Shown: positions 44,806 through 56,912, numbered from the stretch's first letter. The stretch: 64,000 nucleotides of DNA from Diplocarpon mali (GCA_024741835.1 JAENRP010000190.1:19020-83019), one strand, 5' to 3'. The notes: generated by a model from the letters alone, not told the origin. Program-made: numbers and translations.

Positions 44806-47249
44806 CTAATACAGTAGTCCTCGCATAACGATTTCCTTATGTCTCGTCATTCAGTGACACTCGTGCCGATCGTCCTCGTTACTATCATCTAGATCAGAAT
44901 GAGCTCCGGAATACAAAAATAGTCAAACTGTGTCTCTCCTTCATTATCACTGACTACTGACATAACTAATTGTCGATTCCCGACTATTCAAGCGTTCACA
45001 TGAGATCCCTCCCGTGAGGAGCAGAACCTTGGCTTTTCTGCCTTACGGACCAAAGCGAGGGAAGATGGATGTTTAGCGAGGCGCCAGGAGTAGGATTCAG
45101 TATTAAAACCAATGAAGTCTTGCTTCGAGATAGCATATACGGTACCTTCAAGAGCAAAGTTGGTTGTGTATATCGTCATTTCCTCTTGCCCTCCAGAGAG
45201 GCAAGTGTTGTTCGTTTTCATTCGCCTGCATCAAAGCTTTGAAAGTAGCAGCGTTCCTCGTGTCCTCTGCGAATCTTGCTAATTTGTCCAAGCACAATCC
45301 TCTCGATGACAGCTTGGTTCCGATTATGGTCCTGAGACTGGAGCAGCTCATCACCTTGCTGCATCATACATGCCACACAAGGCAGGTTATTGTTGGAAAT
45401 TATCGAACGATTTGTTCAAATGATTTTTTTAAACATGCTCGCGAGTTCTCATGTATGTTAGTACCGAGAGACTGCTCATATCTATCTCCCCTTTCTTTGA
45501 ATCTCTCCAATTTGTCGAGGTGTTGTGAATAACTCTCGTTGCGGTTGGCTTCTCTCAAAGACGTGATATGTTTAGATTTGTGGCTCGGACCGAAAGAGTC
45601 TACAAGAAGAATGTATTAGTTGCGATATGATGAGGAGATCAACGCATCATCGGCCTGATCTTGAGAAGCAAATTAGTAAAATCATGACTCTAGTCCCGGG
45701 ACCCTTTCCATCTATCTGGTGGCAGCTAGACAGATTCCAAGTTCCTGGACCAACTAAAGAATAGGAAATCGCGGCTGTGCATACTCTTGTCAGAATAACC
45801 TCTCGCGATTTGTTGAGCCAGGGGTATTGATCTTAATGCAAGAACTTGTTGACAAGTTTATAAGACGAGAACTTGGAAGGTCATCTGTATTCGACTCGTA
45901 GTGGATTTCTTATGGCAGCATCAGAAAATGCAGTAGCTGGTCTGAACACCGGAAGCCTATCTAAACATGGCAATTCCAGTGAAAAGTTCTTACCAATACA
46001 GCTCTAAAACAGCCAGGGCAACCCTATTTGTGCTGAAAACATATACCAAGGCCATAGAGTCATTCTTCCTGATTCCCGCTTCACCCCTGCTGCTGGGATC
46101 ATGAATCCACGCAAGATGACTCGCCTCTATTGCTCGGACACTTCTCGACCATGAATATTGTAGGTGACAATCTTCCACTCAACCTTATCAAGCATTTCCC
46201 AAACGCCCCCACAATGATTCTGATTTTTTTTTCTTGATGGTTCTTTCCGGTCGCTCTTCAGTGAGTAGTTCTCTTGGTTACTTGGGTAGCGTTTGGCAAA
46301 AGTCTCTTGCCCTCCTCTCGCAACAGACGTGAAAAGAGGAAAAATATGTCGTGAGCATCGCTGTAAAGATAGCAATCAGCCATCGTTGAATCGTAATAGA
46401 TACTACGTAATCAGTAGCGAAATTTCCCGTGTTGGAAGTTTGAGTTTTAAGATGCCAAGTTTGTCGTGAATTGCGAGGTGTATCTTCGAAAAAGTGTTTC
46501 CTCGCAAGAAAATTAACAGTTCCTGGTTCGCCCGACTTGTTCAATCAACACAAAACACGAAAGCAAACGCTGCATGAACGGAAACAAAGGAGGCTCTTTA
46601 CCTTCGACTGAAGACTAGGGTCCGACATTAAAAGCTGGGCATAATAGGTTGTCGAATTAGTCTTACGCATTTCCCTCTTGTTTTGTCTAGGCGCGATTTC
46701 TCGTCTTAGGATGCTCAAGCTGTTTCTATAACAACTTTAGTTTGTGCGGATTTGGATAATTTACTATGATGAAGATAGAATATTGAGATACAGCAGCAGT
46801 GTCTTCAACCTATTCATAATATCTTGAAGCCTCCTGCTATAGGGCGGGACGCAGGCAGTTATCTTTCAGCTTCTAGCAATATTTCAAGCACGATATTCAG
46901 TCAATTCTGATTTCTACCCAGAGCCGAATCATTGACCCGGGACCAAACCGCCGAGAAATGTAGTTGGTTCTCATCTCCAGGCGCCAAGTCTGCCGCTTTC
47001 AGTCATGGAAGCTTTTGCCTGAGATAGGCTTCCTATTAATGCATGTGCAACGAATTTTAAGAATCTAAGCCGCTAAATCGGCCTTATATGGAGAGCCGAG
47101 GGATTCGGCCGAAACTATATGCAGCTTTCGGGCTTTCTTCTGGAGATATAACTGTCAGTTTCGTTATAATTTGCATCTAAGGGAGCAGGAGCTTGAATGC
47201 TCGAGTAGATAACGATTGGATTAACTAGAGTCAGCTTGAGTACTGATAC
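44806..47249. other. Degraded DNA, no supported gene
   Basis: Moderately AT-rich. ORFs of 60-120 codons (for example 45164-45532 + and 46127-46375 -) overlap each other and carry no motif. Probably gene or transposon debris. Confidence 0.45.
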
Positions 47250-49228
47250 ACCAGGCTCTGCCCTCGGACGTGACCATCACGCTTCGGGCACAGCAAGGCC
47301 TCGTCTCAGAATATTTCGTAACGAAAGCTCGTGACTAAGTAGTTCGAAAGAATCAGGCGCAAGGATGTGATACCGATTACCATCATTCGTTACCATAAAG
47401 TTGATACACCGGCTATGGACAAGAGTAGTATATAAAAAAGATAATCCCCTCCAATTTGGAGAAGTATCGAGAACATAGGAGAATTCTGGTCGCGATATCG
47501 CCTAGTCGGGAGTTCTATTTAGACCAAGGGTCGCTGTCAAACCAGTAACAACCTCCCGCAGAATAAGCAAGAGCTGTTCTATTGCCCCAGCACTTCTTAA
47601 CCGGCTGTTCGGTTGTAGAGTGAGTCGTCGAAAACAAACGATGCCAAGGAGCCACTTTATCCGTGAAGTGATATTAGATCTCGATCGGCGAAATATGGTT
47701 TGGTAGCGGTGCTGTAATACAACAGTAACAAGACGGCTATATCACACAACGTAGCAGTGGGCAGGCGCCGCCAATTTAAAAGTTTCAGTCTTCAGACAAT
47801 GAATTTCTTGCAAGCTCTCCACGGCTGGCTTGGTTGAGCTTTGATCAGGAGCCATTATTGTAACCAGAAGTGATCACCGAAGACCGGCTAATAATTAAGC
47901 GAGGAAAGTAAAGTCTACATTTCTGAAAGTAAACAACCGCCGCACTAGTTTGGATACGATAAGAATGAGATATTTAATGATATCAGAGATTAGCTACTCT
48001 TCATTAAGAGCACCTAGAATACAAACCCAACCCCATCGCCCCTCCTCTCTCCCAAGACTGCGAAACAATTTGAAACTAACATATCGGACATTAATATCTA
48101 GCATCTATACTAACTGGCTTGAGATTCGCTTTCAATCATCGGAAGAGTTCAAGATCGTACTTTAGACCTACTAGGGTCTACGATAGCCATATCCGTTGCT
48201 AAGCGATCTACAATTCCACACCGGGCAATAGTGAGAATTTAGAAGAGCCATAACATAGAGTTATAAAACTGAATACTCTGAGACCTTGTGAAAGAGGCCC
48301 AACCGGATAAAGTCTTGCAAGGACGGGCGATATATTGCACTCTGAATAACTATGAAAAGATGCTAGCTTACGCGACTCTCAGGTTCTTCGCGTCCCAGAA
48401 TGGATTCTACGGCATCAGGCCGATTTAGGATGATGATTTCGCGGGCCATTTTGAAACGGAAGTCGAGTATCTCCAATGCCAGGGTCTAATATATAGCTAC
48501 CCTTGACCTGACCCCGCGGCCGTCTCAAATATGTCCTGCTCAGACTCCAGTGCTCCTCCTGATCTCTTCCTAAAGCTTGCCTACTGGATTGGCCCTAGTC
48601 CCGGCGTGGAAAATACTGGTAACTCGAACTACGATTGGTACTGTGATATAAGAGCCACGGAACGCTGAGTGGGGCGCAGATCTGTGAGTTGGTAAGTGGC
48701 CCCATGTTTCTATCTCGCAAAAATAGTGGCAGAAAAGTGTGCTGAGCAGGGCAATAGTCTTCCATGTGGATATCGAGCCGAGCAAAATGGACAACTAAAT
48801 ATGTTTGTCGCCCGTTTTCTTCTATGTCATCAGATTCGACGCAGTCCGAAGCCCCAATCTTGAAGAGATATTACAACTACTTTTTTCTCGGTAGCTTACA
48901 AACGTCAAGAGGCATACAGAAAAAGCGTCCCCGGGTTCACAGTCTTGATGATCAGGGAGCCCAACCAATAAACCAGTTCGAAGGAGGTTGACGTATGGAA
49001 GGCAGCATCAGAAATACACACACCGCTCAAAACAGAGAAGAGTACCCACATGTCGAAGGTTTCTAGTATTTCGGTCTACCAGAAATTCAGATGGATCCTG
49101 TATTGTTTCAGACACAGCAGTGGGACGAACAGCTCCATGCCGAAGGCTACGTAGAAGCCGCTGATCTTTGACTTCTTATTGAGCTCTTCGAGAGTGACAT
49201 TGATACCGAGATCAATCCCGAGAATCCG
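47250..49228 (-). pseudogene. Minus-strand coding islands of one or more decayed genes
   Basis: Three short frames look like former coding DNA. 49228-49076 reads ILGIDLGINVTLEELNKKS and continues SGFYVAFGMELF to a TAG. About 48490-48380 reads KMAREIIILNRPDAVESILG and ends at a GTAAGC that could be a donor. About 47414-47278 reads CINFMVTNDGNRYHILAPDS and ends at a TGA. They are ordered on one strand but separated by stops. No family recognised; whether they belong together is unknown. Confidence 0.25.
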
Positions 49229-49639
49229 GGTTATGCGGTCCGGCCTCCCTAAGGTAGACGTCGGTAGCCGGCAATTTGAATCCGTATGAGCTGAATTTGC
49301 TCATGAAAGGTGGACCGTACAGCTTCGGGACAGCTGCACATCCGCATACGCCTTCAGAGAACTTAGTAAAAAGGAAGCACGGAGAGCATATCAGACCCAT
49401 TGATTTGAGAATTGCAGATTATGAAGGCAATGAGATGTATTGCAGCTACACAGATGCGAGGATAACCCTAAACTCAAATTCTGAAAGGCAGGTAAACATA
49501 TTGTACTAATATTTCACTTACGTCTGATCTCAAGAAAGTACTGGGGATTTGACTGTAATTGTTTGTGTAAAGAAAAAATTGTGCAATAGCTATTTTGTGG
49601 AAATTGAGTATAATCGGTTTAGAACGTGCTGTACTTTTG
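49229..49639. other. Gap between decayed gene pieces
   Basis: A 77-codon plus-strand ORF (49276-49509) has no motif. Nothing else seen. Confidence 0.35.
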
Positions 49640-50730
49640 CGCGAGTAGTAAGCCCCTGGAACCCCGCGCCAGCAGCTAATCGGCGCCCAATGATAGTTCC
49701 AATGAGCCCAGTCTGCCTCGAATGGAGAGACACAGAAGCTCCATGCTGAAGGAGCAACCAGATTGCCGTCTCGTTTATAATACTAGAATCTGTGAAATCT
49801 TGACTTAATCCGACTGGCGCGGCAAGGATATGCAGGGCATATTTGCCAGGGTGTTTGATCTTGTTTGAGTCTGCGCCTTTTTTAATCAGCGTCTTGAGTG
49901 CACCTGTGAGGTCGGCTTCTTGGGCAACGGTGCATAATAAGAGAGGTGTTATTTGTACATGGATTCAGGTTAGACCCAGAATCGTCCATTAGCGCGATCA
50001 GCTGATGTTGGTCAACATATTCGATGCCCTCGTGCTTGTCATTGAGCTCTGTAGATAATATCATCTTCTTCGTCACAGCGGCATGTAAGGTCTCCTGAAC
50101 AGCTGGTTGATCAAAAGTTGTTCTACTCACGAGCAGAGCCACCACCGCAAAGTTCCATCGCCGTGGAGCCCAGAGCAGCGCTTCTAACTTGCGACCAACG
50201 ATCGATCCCACAGGTCCATCAAATCTTCGACAACAGCAACATAACCATGAGTTGTCGCCACTACAAGGCACGTTCGCAAGGGCTTGACCCCAGCCGCATG
50301 GCTTTCCTGAGCACAAACCATCCAGAGGCGCTTGACGACATTATCTATGCCCTTTCTAAGCGGCAAATGCGATGGCCGCAAGCCTGTACTCGCCATGGCT
50401 CACGAGAAGAGGGTCCGCAGCAGCCGCGAGTAGCAGCTCCATGGCATTCAAATTGCCACACCAGGCGGAAAAGTGAATCGGTGGACCAGAACCCGGGTGG
50501 TTATAGTCGATGCCTGGCACAAGTAACCACTGAAGCGGTTGCTGCAGCTGCTTCATAGCGCTTTCGCGAATGCACGTATGTTCGCGAATGCACGTATGCA
50601 GTGCTTCTTCAGCAGTATCGATTAGTCTGGAAGCCGGCAATCCATCCCCTTGAACATCGCAAATATTGCGCGGCGGAGATGTGTCAGAGTGAGATTTCAG
50701 ACTTGCCTGTGACGGATGAATATACTTCAA
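49640..50730 (-). pseudogene. Ankyrin-repeat protein pseudogene
   Basis: Ankyrin-like units run down the minus strand: GPPIHFSAWCGNLNAMELLL (50.4 kb), TCLVVATTHGYVAVVEDLMD (50.25 kb), and ITPLLLCTVAQEADLTGALK followed by TLIKKGADSNKIKHPGKYAL (49.8-49.95 kb). ETAIWLLLQHGASVSLHS (49.7 kb) closes the series. The last two units are in a different frame from the preceding DDSGSNLN segment, so a frameshift lies near 49965, and the first two units are also in different frames. Fungal genomes carry many fast-evolving ankyrin genes, often beside repeats. No partner domain is seen. Confidence 0.6.
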
Positions 50731-52511
50731 GGGAGGGGAAAAGATTTTGTCTATATAAGCTACTTATGCCAAGACTTCACTAGCCTGTATACGCGTGACC
50801 TAGTCGTCAAATCAGTCACTACCCTGCGGTGGCCCCTAGACTAAAATCCCCCTGGGTTTCTTTTACTACTGGTAATAGTGATTAGCAGTTAGTAATCATC
50901 GCTTTGAGATATGTGAAGTATTCTAATGAAAAAAAGTATTTTACTGAAAGCAAATATAATATAGAGGATTCTTCAAGGATAACCCTCACCAAGAAGGTCC
51001 GGGAAAAGATTCAGGCCAAAAACCTAGTGTCTTCCATGGTAACGGACTTAAAAGAAAACTAATATAGGAGTCTATGTACAAGCTAATGCTACTACTGAGC
51101 GCCCCTTTAATAGATAAGAAATGTTAAGATAATACCTTTCTCCGAGAAAGAAGTAGGTGAGCGTGTCACGGGATGGGCAGTTACCGATTGTATGATTTGG
51201 GAGATCATGATCTCTGGTGCTGGTCCGGTCGAAGCGAAAATCCTCAATACTCAACTGCCAACGCCCAACAACTCCTTTGCTGAGCCTTGAAGTTAGCTAA
51301 TTTGGAACATATCCAATGTTCAAGGCCTTGTACGAGGTTGAATCAGTCCGACCTAAATGTTGATACTCCCGCTCGTACCATCGCCTGAAATTTCACAATC
51401 AAGCCAGGGAGCCTATTATAACTTTCTAAATCTCAGTGGCGGCCTACAGCCGCAAACTTCAAGAAAAGGTGTCTACCGGATTTTGACAAGATAGTCTGGG
51501 ATCTGAACGACGAGGAGTGGGAAAAGGTCCAGCCAGAGCTGCGACGAAGATCCACTATCCATCTTGTAGAGGCGTTGGCAAGCAAAGAGTTTGGCGGTCC
51601 TTCAAAATGGATTTCCCCTTGAGGCATCCTTTCCTTTAATAATAGTAAATAAAAACTTGATTTTTCTTAAAATTTATAAATTTCCAAAGCCGCGGAAGTA
51701 CGATTGGCGGAGGTTTACCTTGACTAAATGATGCATAGGGCATAAAATTTATAGCCACGCCTTTGGGTAAGTTTGAGGTTGCCTCGATATCAATATCAGA
51801 TTTCCTTTTCTCAAGAAAAAAAAAGCAAGCTCTCTTGCCAAGTACCATGGTTCTTTCTCGATCACGAAAAACAAGTTCCAAACTAACCCTGCTCTCAATT
51901 CGAACGCTTTCTTCCTGCCGCTGATTTACCAGGGGATTTCTGACTGCAAGGTCAGCCACTTGTACTCGCTTCGCACGGCGAAATTGTAGCGAGAAGGAAA
52001 GCCTACAACTTCCAAATCCTATCGGTGCTCGGCTCACAGGAAGGGTGAGATGGGGATGCAGGTATCTGTTCTAGCTGAGATGCAGTAGCGCGACGCGTCG
52101 AGGCCCCCAGGTGTAGGGTTGCAGAGCTTGGTGTTGACCTTGCTCGGTTGTTGTCAGATTCCTCGTTTGCAGTCTCTACATTAAGGCTGGCCTCGGAGTC
52201 TTCGTCTCAGTGATTCAGTTCTCGGCTGTAAGAACAAGAGCCTGCAGGTTTCCAAATCGCATATAGAACCGATGAAAGAGCTCCTGTCGGAGCCGTGAGA
52301 CTGCTGGGCCAGCTTGGCTCGGCCTAGCTTAGGGTTGAGTAGATACTCGACCAGTGATGCTGTCTCTTTAGGATTTGAGGACCAAAAGGTTAAATTTTGT
52401 AAGGAAAGAAGATGATGGTTACGCAGCAGCAGTATAATGTATGAACTCAATGGCTATATCCGAGCCAAACCGCGCAATCTCAAGTCGGAAGCGGAGATCT
52501 AAGTTTTTCTC
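50731..52511. other. Degraded DNA with one orphan coding segment
   Basis: AT-rich between 50.8 and 51.1 kb. Minus-strand ORFs at 51072-51254, 51636-52037 and 52181-52450 have no recognisable domain. The only segment with a good coding look is the plus-strand piece at about 51446-51630, listed separately. Confidence 0.4.
51446..51630 (+). pseudogene. Orphan C-terminal coding segment
   Basis: After a possible acceptor (CCTACAG) a plus-strand frame reads NFKKRCLPDFDKIVWDLNDE, then EWEKVQPELRRRSTIHLVEA and SKEFGGPSKWISP to a TGA. There is no start codon of its own. The amphipathic, Trp-containing peptide with varied codons looks like the end of a real protein whose upstream part is lost. Not recognised. 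Confidence 0.3.
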
Positions 52512-52535
52512 AAAAAAAAAAAAGCAAAAAAAAAA
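52512..52535 (-). terminator. Pol III poly-T terminator behind the tRNA-Pro gene
   Basis: On the minus strand the tRNA 3' end is followed within 14 bp by T10, GC, then T12 (runs of A at 52526-52535 and 52512-52523 on the plus strand). This is a strong RNA polymerase III termination signal in the correct place for the tRNA. Confidence 0.7.
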
Positions 52536-52548
52536 GTTTCAATAATTG

Positions 52549-52692
52549 GGGCGCATCCCGGGCTGAATTGTCATGTTAGGACATATTGAGCACACTTCTG
52601 GGAAGAGGATACTTACATTGAACCGGGGACCTCTCGCATGATATGTTTAGAGTGTACCCTAAGCGAGAATCATACCGCTAGACCAATGCACC
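52549..52692 (-). tRNA. tRNA-Pro(AGG), with an anticodon-loop intron and a spliceosomal-type insertion in the T-loop
   Basis: Read on the minus strand. The acceptor stem GGTGCAT (52692-52686) pairs fully with ATGCGCC (52556-52550; one G-T pair). The D-arm has A-box-like TGGTCTAGCGG. The anticodon stem CTCGC/GCGAG encloses TTAGGG...T with anticodon AGG, and an 18-nt intron sits at the canonical 37/38 position. The T-stem CCCGG (5' side) pairs with CCGGG (3' side), but the loop is split: TTCAAT, then 54 extra bases (52616-52563), then C. Removing the extra bases gives a perfect 7-nt T-loop TTCAATC and B-box GGTTCAATCCC. The structure is otherwise intact and followed by a poly-T terminator. As the insertion breaks the B-box in the DNA, Pol III output may be lost, so this may be a tRNA pseudogene or a gene with an unusual processing path. 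Confidence 0.85.
52563..52616 (-). other. 54-bp intron-like insertion inside the tRNA-Pro T-loop
   Basis: It starts GTAAGTATCC and ends GACAATTCAG, with CCTAACATGA about 12 nt before the end. This is a consensus fungal spliceosomal donor, branch point and acceptor at a size normal for this genome. Its precise removal restores a consensus T-loop and B-box. tRNA introns cut by the tRNA endonuclease lie in the anticodon loop and have no such signals. Confidence 0.75.
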
Positions 52693-55134
52693 AATCAACA
52701 TAAGCTTGGCGGCAAGGTGCTCATGTACAATATATATAGATGATTTCAATTGAGGTGAGCTTCCAACTAAGCCTCGGCTAGCTCAAGGCCCAAGCAGCCA
52801 GAAACCACGATATCAGTCCCGAGCATAGCGGGATATGTGGAAAGTACCGTGTCGATCTGACTTATGAAATCACCTCTACATCCAGATGGCCACAGCGGCC
52901 ACAGCGGGTATTTCCGACCATGGCAGGTATCTAGGTTTGTCGGTCAAGGTACCAAAGAAACAAGCAGCTTCCAAGTAACGCCTTGCAATTCGTGACAGTC
53001 TTACTAAACTCTGCATATACATCTTACCGCTTTTACCACTACTAACTTGCAAGGCTCCCTATCACAAGTCACCTGCTAGGCTACGTCTCAAAGAAGTGAG
53101 TTCATAAACTAACGAAATGTGTTTGACCCTTCCAGATAGCACTTCATTGGAAATACTATATAGAAACAATCATATCCTTCTCTGCGACTTACTTCAATCA
53201 CAGAGTGATGTGTGCTCACGTGACATTGCAGCCAAACTATTCAACTTCAAGCAGGCTCAGGCCTCGAGGCATTGCGTTAGGAGTGGGAGAGAACATAACA
53301 TTGGATACTTTCTAGCTGGCATTGAATACCTTCCGGCTGGGTACTCCCCCATCTGCATCCATGAATTGATTGCGCCATCTCTATTGAGCTTATTCTCGCT
53401 CACAACATCGTAGGCTTTGCGGTGAGCTGAGGCTACGGCTGAGAGAAAGGCCGATTCTTTGAAGATTTTTGGCGGAAATTTGAAGAGTTTGAAATAAAAG
53501 TACTGAAATTATACTCAGAGATTCAAGCTTTCGTTAGTCAAATTCAAGCTCCCGGCCCTCATTCGTGAACGTTGTAAATTCTTGGCTGCTCCGCCACTAC
53601 TTCCCCGGAATTCCTATCCATAATCTGTTCCGCACTAACCAACATCTCTGGTCTGGCAAGTTTACTACCACGCAACCTGGACGCCTCCATCGCTTACACA
53701 TGCGGAATCCGGAGCCCTATACGAGATACTTTCACCAGCTCTCCCGAGCTTCCGAACTCCACTCCTTCATAGAATTTCAAGGCCATATCACACCACACCA
53801 TCAGATATCGGCACAGCTCATCCGGGTGAGATTCAAGATACAAAGAGGACACCGTAGATTAATAACGGATGAACTCCTAGATTCGTATCCTGTAAGTACT
53901 CTTTCCTTCTAGAATGAGTTCTTACACAGCCCAAATCTACGACCTTACTATTTGGCTGCAGCACGGAGGCTTTTCAATTTTTAAATAGTCCGCCGAGAAA
54001 TTACAAACCACTAGAAGCGCCCACATATCGACCCATGGGAAAGATCGAGCCTTGCATGGTTTTCCTATTTGGCTTGGCATAATAACAGATTCTTCAATAA
54101 TAAGTCATCAATTTATCCTTGCGTTGTTCCTGGATCACGCGATCGACTGGGAAGCAATGAGATCATTGTTTATCAAGCTGGGATCTGTAATTAGACTTTG
54201 TAGAGAATATATTGTGTCCTGTATATGTAAGCTGGTACACAAATATACTGAATACATGTCCCAGGGCTTAAGCTTCGTGTTTGAAGGGGTGTTCACATGT
54301 TTATACAGATGTATCTTGCTTGTTAAGCTAGCTATTTTATAAGACTGAGGCAGGAGGAGAAGGGCTCTATAATCAATAGTATTCCAACATCTTTCATTAC
54401 CCCTTGCCTAGGAGATAATCCTGGATCTTCGTCTCATTTGTGAACAAAGTCTCGTTCCCTATTCAGGCCACCAGAACTTCGCAAGCACGCGATTGACCGC
54501 TCCGGAACATCAATGACGGTCACCTCCAGTGTCAAACACAAGTATTTACACGGTTTGCTTGCTCCTGGTTCGAGTTGTACAGGCCTAGCTCTTCGATGCT
54601 GGAATTTATCCGTGAAACGTGATTTTTATATTTATTATATTTATGGATAACAGCCCGAATCGCTTGTGTCCTGACCTGGCTTAACAAAATCAAAATCACC
54701 TGCCATCTTGAGACGTAAGGTGATGGAATCAGGATAGTAAGCCTCTAATGCTGTCAGATTGTGTAGAATGCTAGTAACTTGCTGTTACCGTGATATACAT
54801 AACGCTTACGAGTGGGACAAGCCAATTAAACGGCGCTTTGTTTTCACTCAGCATCTCGAAGCTTTGGCTTGAACGAAAATTGAGACAATTTCTATTCTGT
54901 CCAAGGAACCCATGCCTTCATTTTCATAAGCAGTATTAAGAATCCCTTTACATCTCGGAGCGCATTTGAGGTGGTTTTTCGGCAGGAATTGCGGGTCCCT
55001 CGCTTGGCATCAGCTAGCAACAGATTTCATCTGCCAAACCTGGGCACGACACGGATTTCCGCACCCCAGGAGTATATCCTACTGGCTTTTAACATCACGA
55101 CCGATGAGAACAAACGAGCGACATCTCACGTTAC
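52693..55134. other. Degraded DNA between the tRNA and the ferroportin-family gene
   Basis: Short plus-strand ORFs at 53117-53413, 53565-53912 and 54052-54342 have no motif, and other frames carry stops. AT-rich in 54.0-54.9 kb. The last 150 bp regain normal composition and should hold the promoter of the next gene. Confidence 0.45.
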
Positions 55135-56912
55135 ATGCCACGCATGTCGTCAGAGCGGGTCGGCACGGCCGAAACGCGCCTCGAAGCCGTGCTGGGAGCG
55201 TCAGCAACGCATCGCGACGAGCACTTCCCCGCCGGCGACAGCATGGACGACGACCGACAGTCTCTCGACGCTCTCATCTCAGACCCGGAGACGCAGGACG
55301 TTCGCGCCGAGCGAGAATTCACTCTCCTCCCCCAGGGGATCCGGTGGTGGAGGATCTACGGCCTGCATTTCCTGTTCAAATGGAATGCCAGGACATTTGA
55401 GTATGTCTCGGTAAGGAGTGCAGCGCCCGTCACAGTTGCAAGCGCTGAGTGAGTCGAGATCATCTTGGTGGCTTCGGCCTTCCCAGATAGCCTCACCGCG
55501 GCCTCCGTACGGTTCGTTCGTCTCTGCCGTTCAATGGAGTACACGTGCTCACAGACCCAGAGGCATTGTCGCGACCTTGTCGTCGATCGTCTTTTCCTCT
55601 TCAGTGGGAGCCTGGATAGACAGGTCGAGCAACCAAGCGACGCCCTTCCTGACAAGTATTTTTGTTAATCACGGTGCGATCGTTCTCGCCTACCTGGCGT
55701 GGATGTTCTGGCCAGCTCTCGTTGACGACGGCTCGGCTTCCACCAGGAACGTTCTGTTTGGCGCCATCATCGTCCTGGATGTGATCCAGAACCTCAGTGC
55801 AACGGCGAACAGCCTCTCACTCGGCAGGGACTGGATCCCGTCGTTGGTGGGCATTGATCTCTCCTCCGAACAGACTCTGACCCAGGTCAATGCCGTGGTT
55901 GCGAGGGTGGATCTACTCTGCAAGGTAGCCTCTCCATCTCTGCTTCCCATCGTCATCTCTACTTTCTCCAGAAACACTTGGATTGCCATGGTTACGATGT
56001 CAACCGTCTCAGTATGGTGCCTCGAGGTATTTTGTCTGCATCGTGTCACGCGCGAAAATCCTCGTCTGCTGTCGCCGAGAGTCCAGAGCAAGAGAGCAGA
56101 AGAGGCTGTCGAGGATCGGATGGGCGAGCCAGAGAACCTCTTGGAAAGAGCCTCGGTGCACTTGCATCGCCGGCCCCTTCGTCGGATCCGGCAGTTCTTC
56201 TCGATGGCGGTTTGGCCCGCTTCCATCACCACGGCATTTCTCTACCTCACCGTCCTGGTCTACTCGGCCACTCTCATCACGTACCTTCTGCAGCGCGGTT
56301 TCTCTCTCAGCGTCGTGACGACCGCGAGGACGTCTGGGAGCTTGATGGGGTTCGTTGCAACTTTCACTACGCCCGTCGCGAGTAGATACTTGACCAGAAG
56401 GCTATCTTTGGCTCCAAATAACGGCATTGTCACGCGAAAACTTGGCTCTTGGGGCATCACTGGTCAATTCCTTGCCCTGGTAAGCCACGCAGACTCTCCC
56501 ACCGCCCTCCCTGCTGACAGGAAAGATCCCTGTTGTCCTGGTTCTGTGGAATCTCCCTCCCAGCTCGCCAGGAGTCGGCAGCACCGCTGCCTCGGCGGCG
56601 TCGCAAGCCAGCTTGCTGACCACAGTAACCCTCTTCGGATTCCTCTCGCTGTCGAGGCTCTTCCTCTGGACCTACTCGCTCATGGAGCAAGAAATCGAGC
56701 AGAGCGAAGTGCCCGCCTCGCAGCGATCGACCTTTTCAGGGACTGGCGAGTCTTTCCGCTCGTGCTTCGATCTTCTGCACTGGACTGCTACCGTGGTCTG
56801 GAGCAGACCGGAAGAGTTCAAGGGCCTTGCAGGGGCAAGCCTGTGCGTGGTGGGAGGAAGTGCCTTGTGGTTCTCGACTTGGGCGAGGCGGAGTAGACCA
56901 AGCTCTTTGTAG
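55135..56912 (+). CDS. Ferroportin-family (SLC40-like) metal exporter
   Basis: Exons 55135-55410, 55459-55511, 55555-56479 and 56526-56912 sum to 1641 nt and 546 residues. After a 70-residue polar N-terminus come IYGLHFLFKWNARTFEY and, across the first intron, VSIILVASAFPDSLTAASV. Then come TLSSIVFSSSVGAWIDRSSN, FVNHGAIVLAYLAWMFWP and GRDWIPSLVGID. This order (H/F-KWN-R-FE, then SVGAWIDRS, then RDW) matches ferroportin (FPN1 family, MFS fold), which exports ferrous iron. In fungi it may act at the plasma membrane or vacuole. About ten to twelve helices are visible, with a long loop around residues 230-275. The 43-bp second intron has a weak donor (GTTCGT) and is the least certain joint. ATG 55144 is an alternative start. 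Confidence 0.8.
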
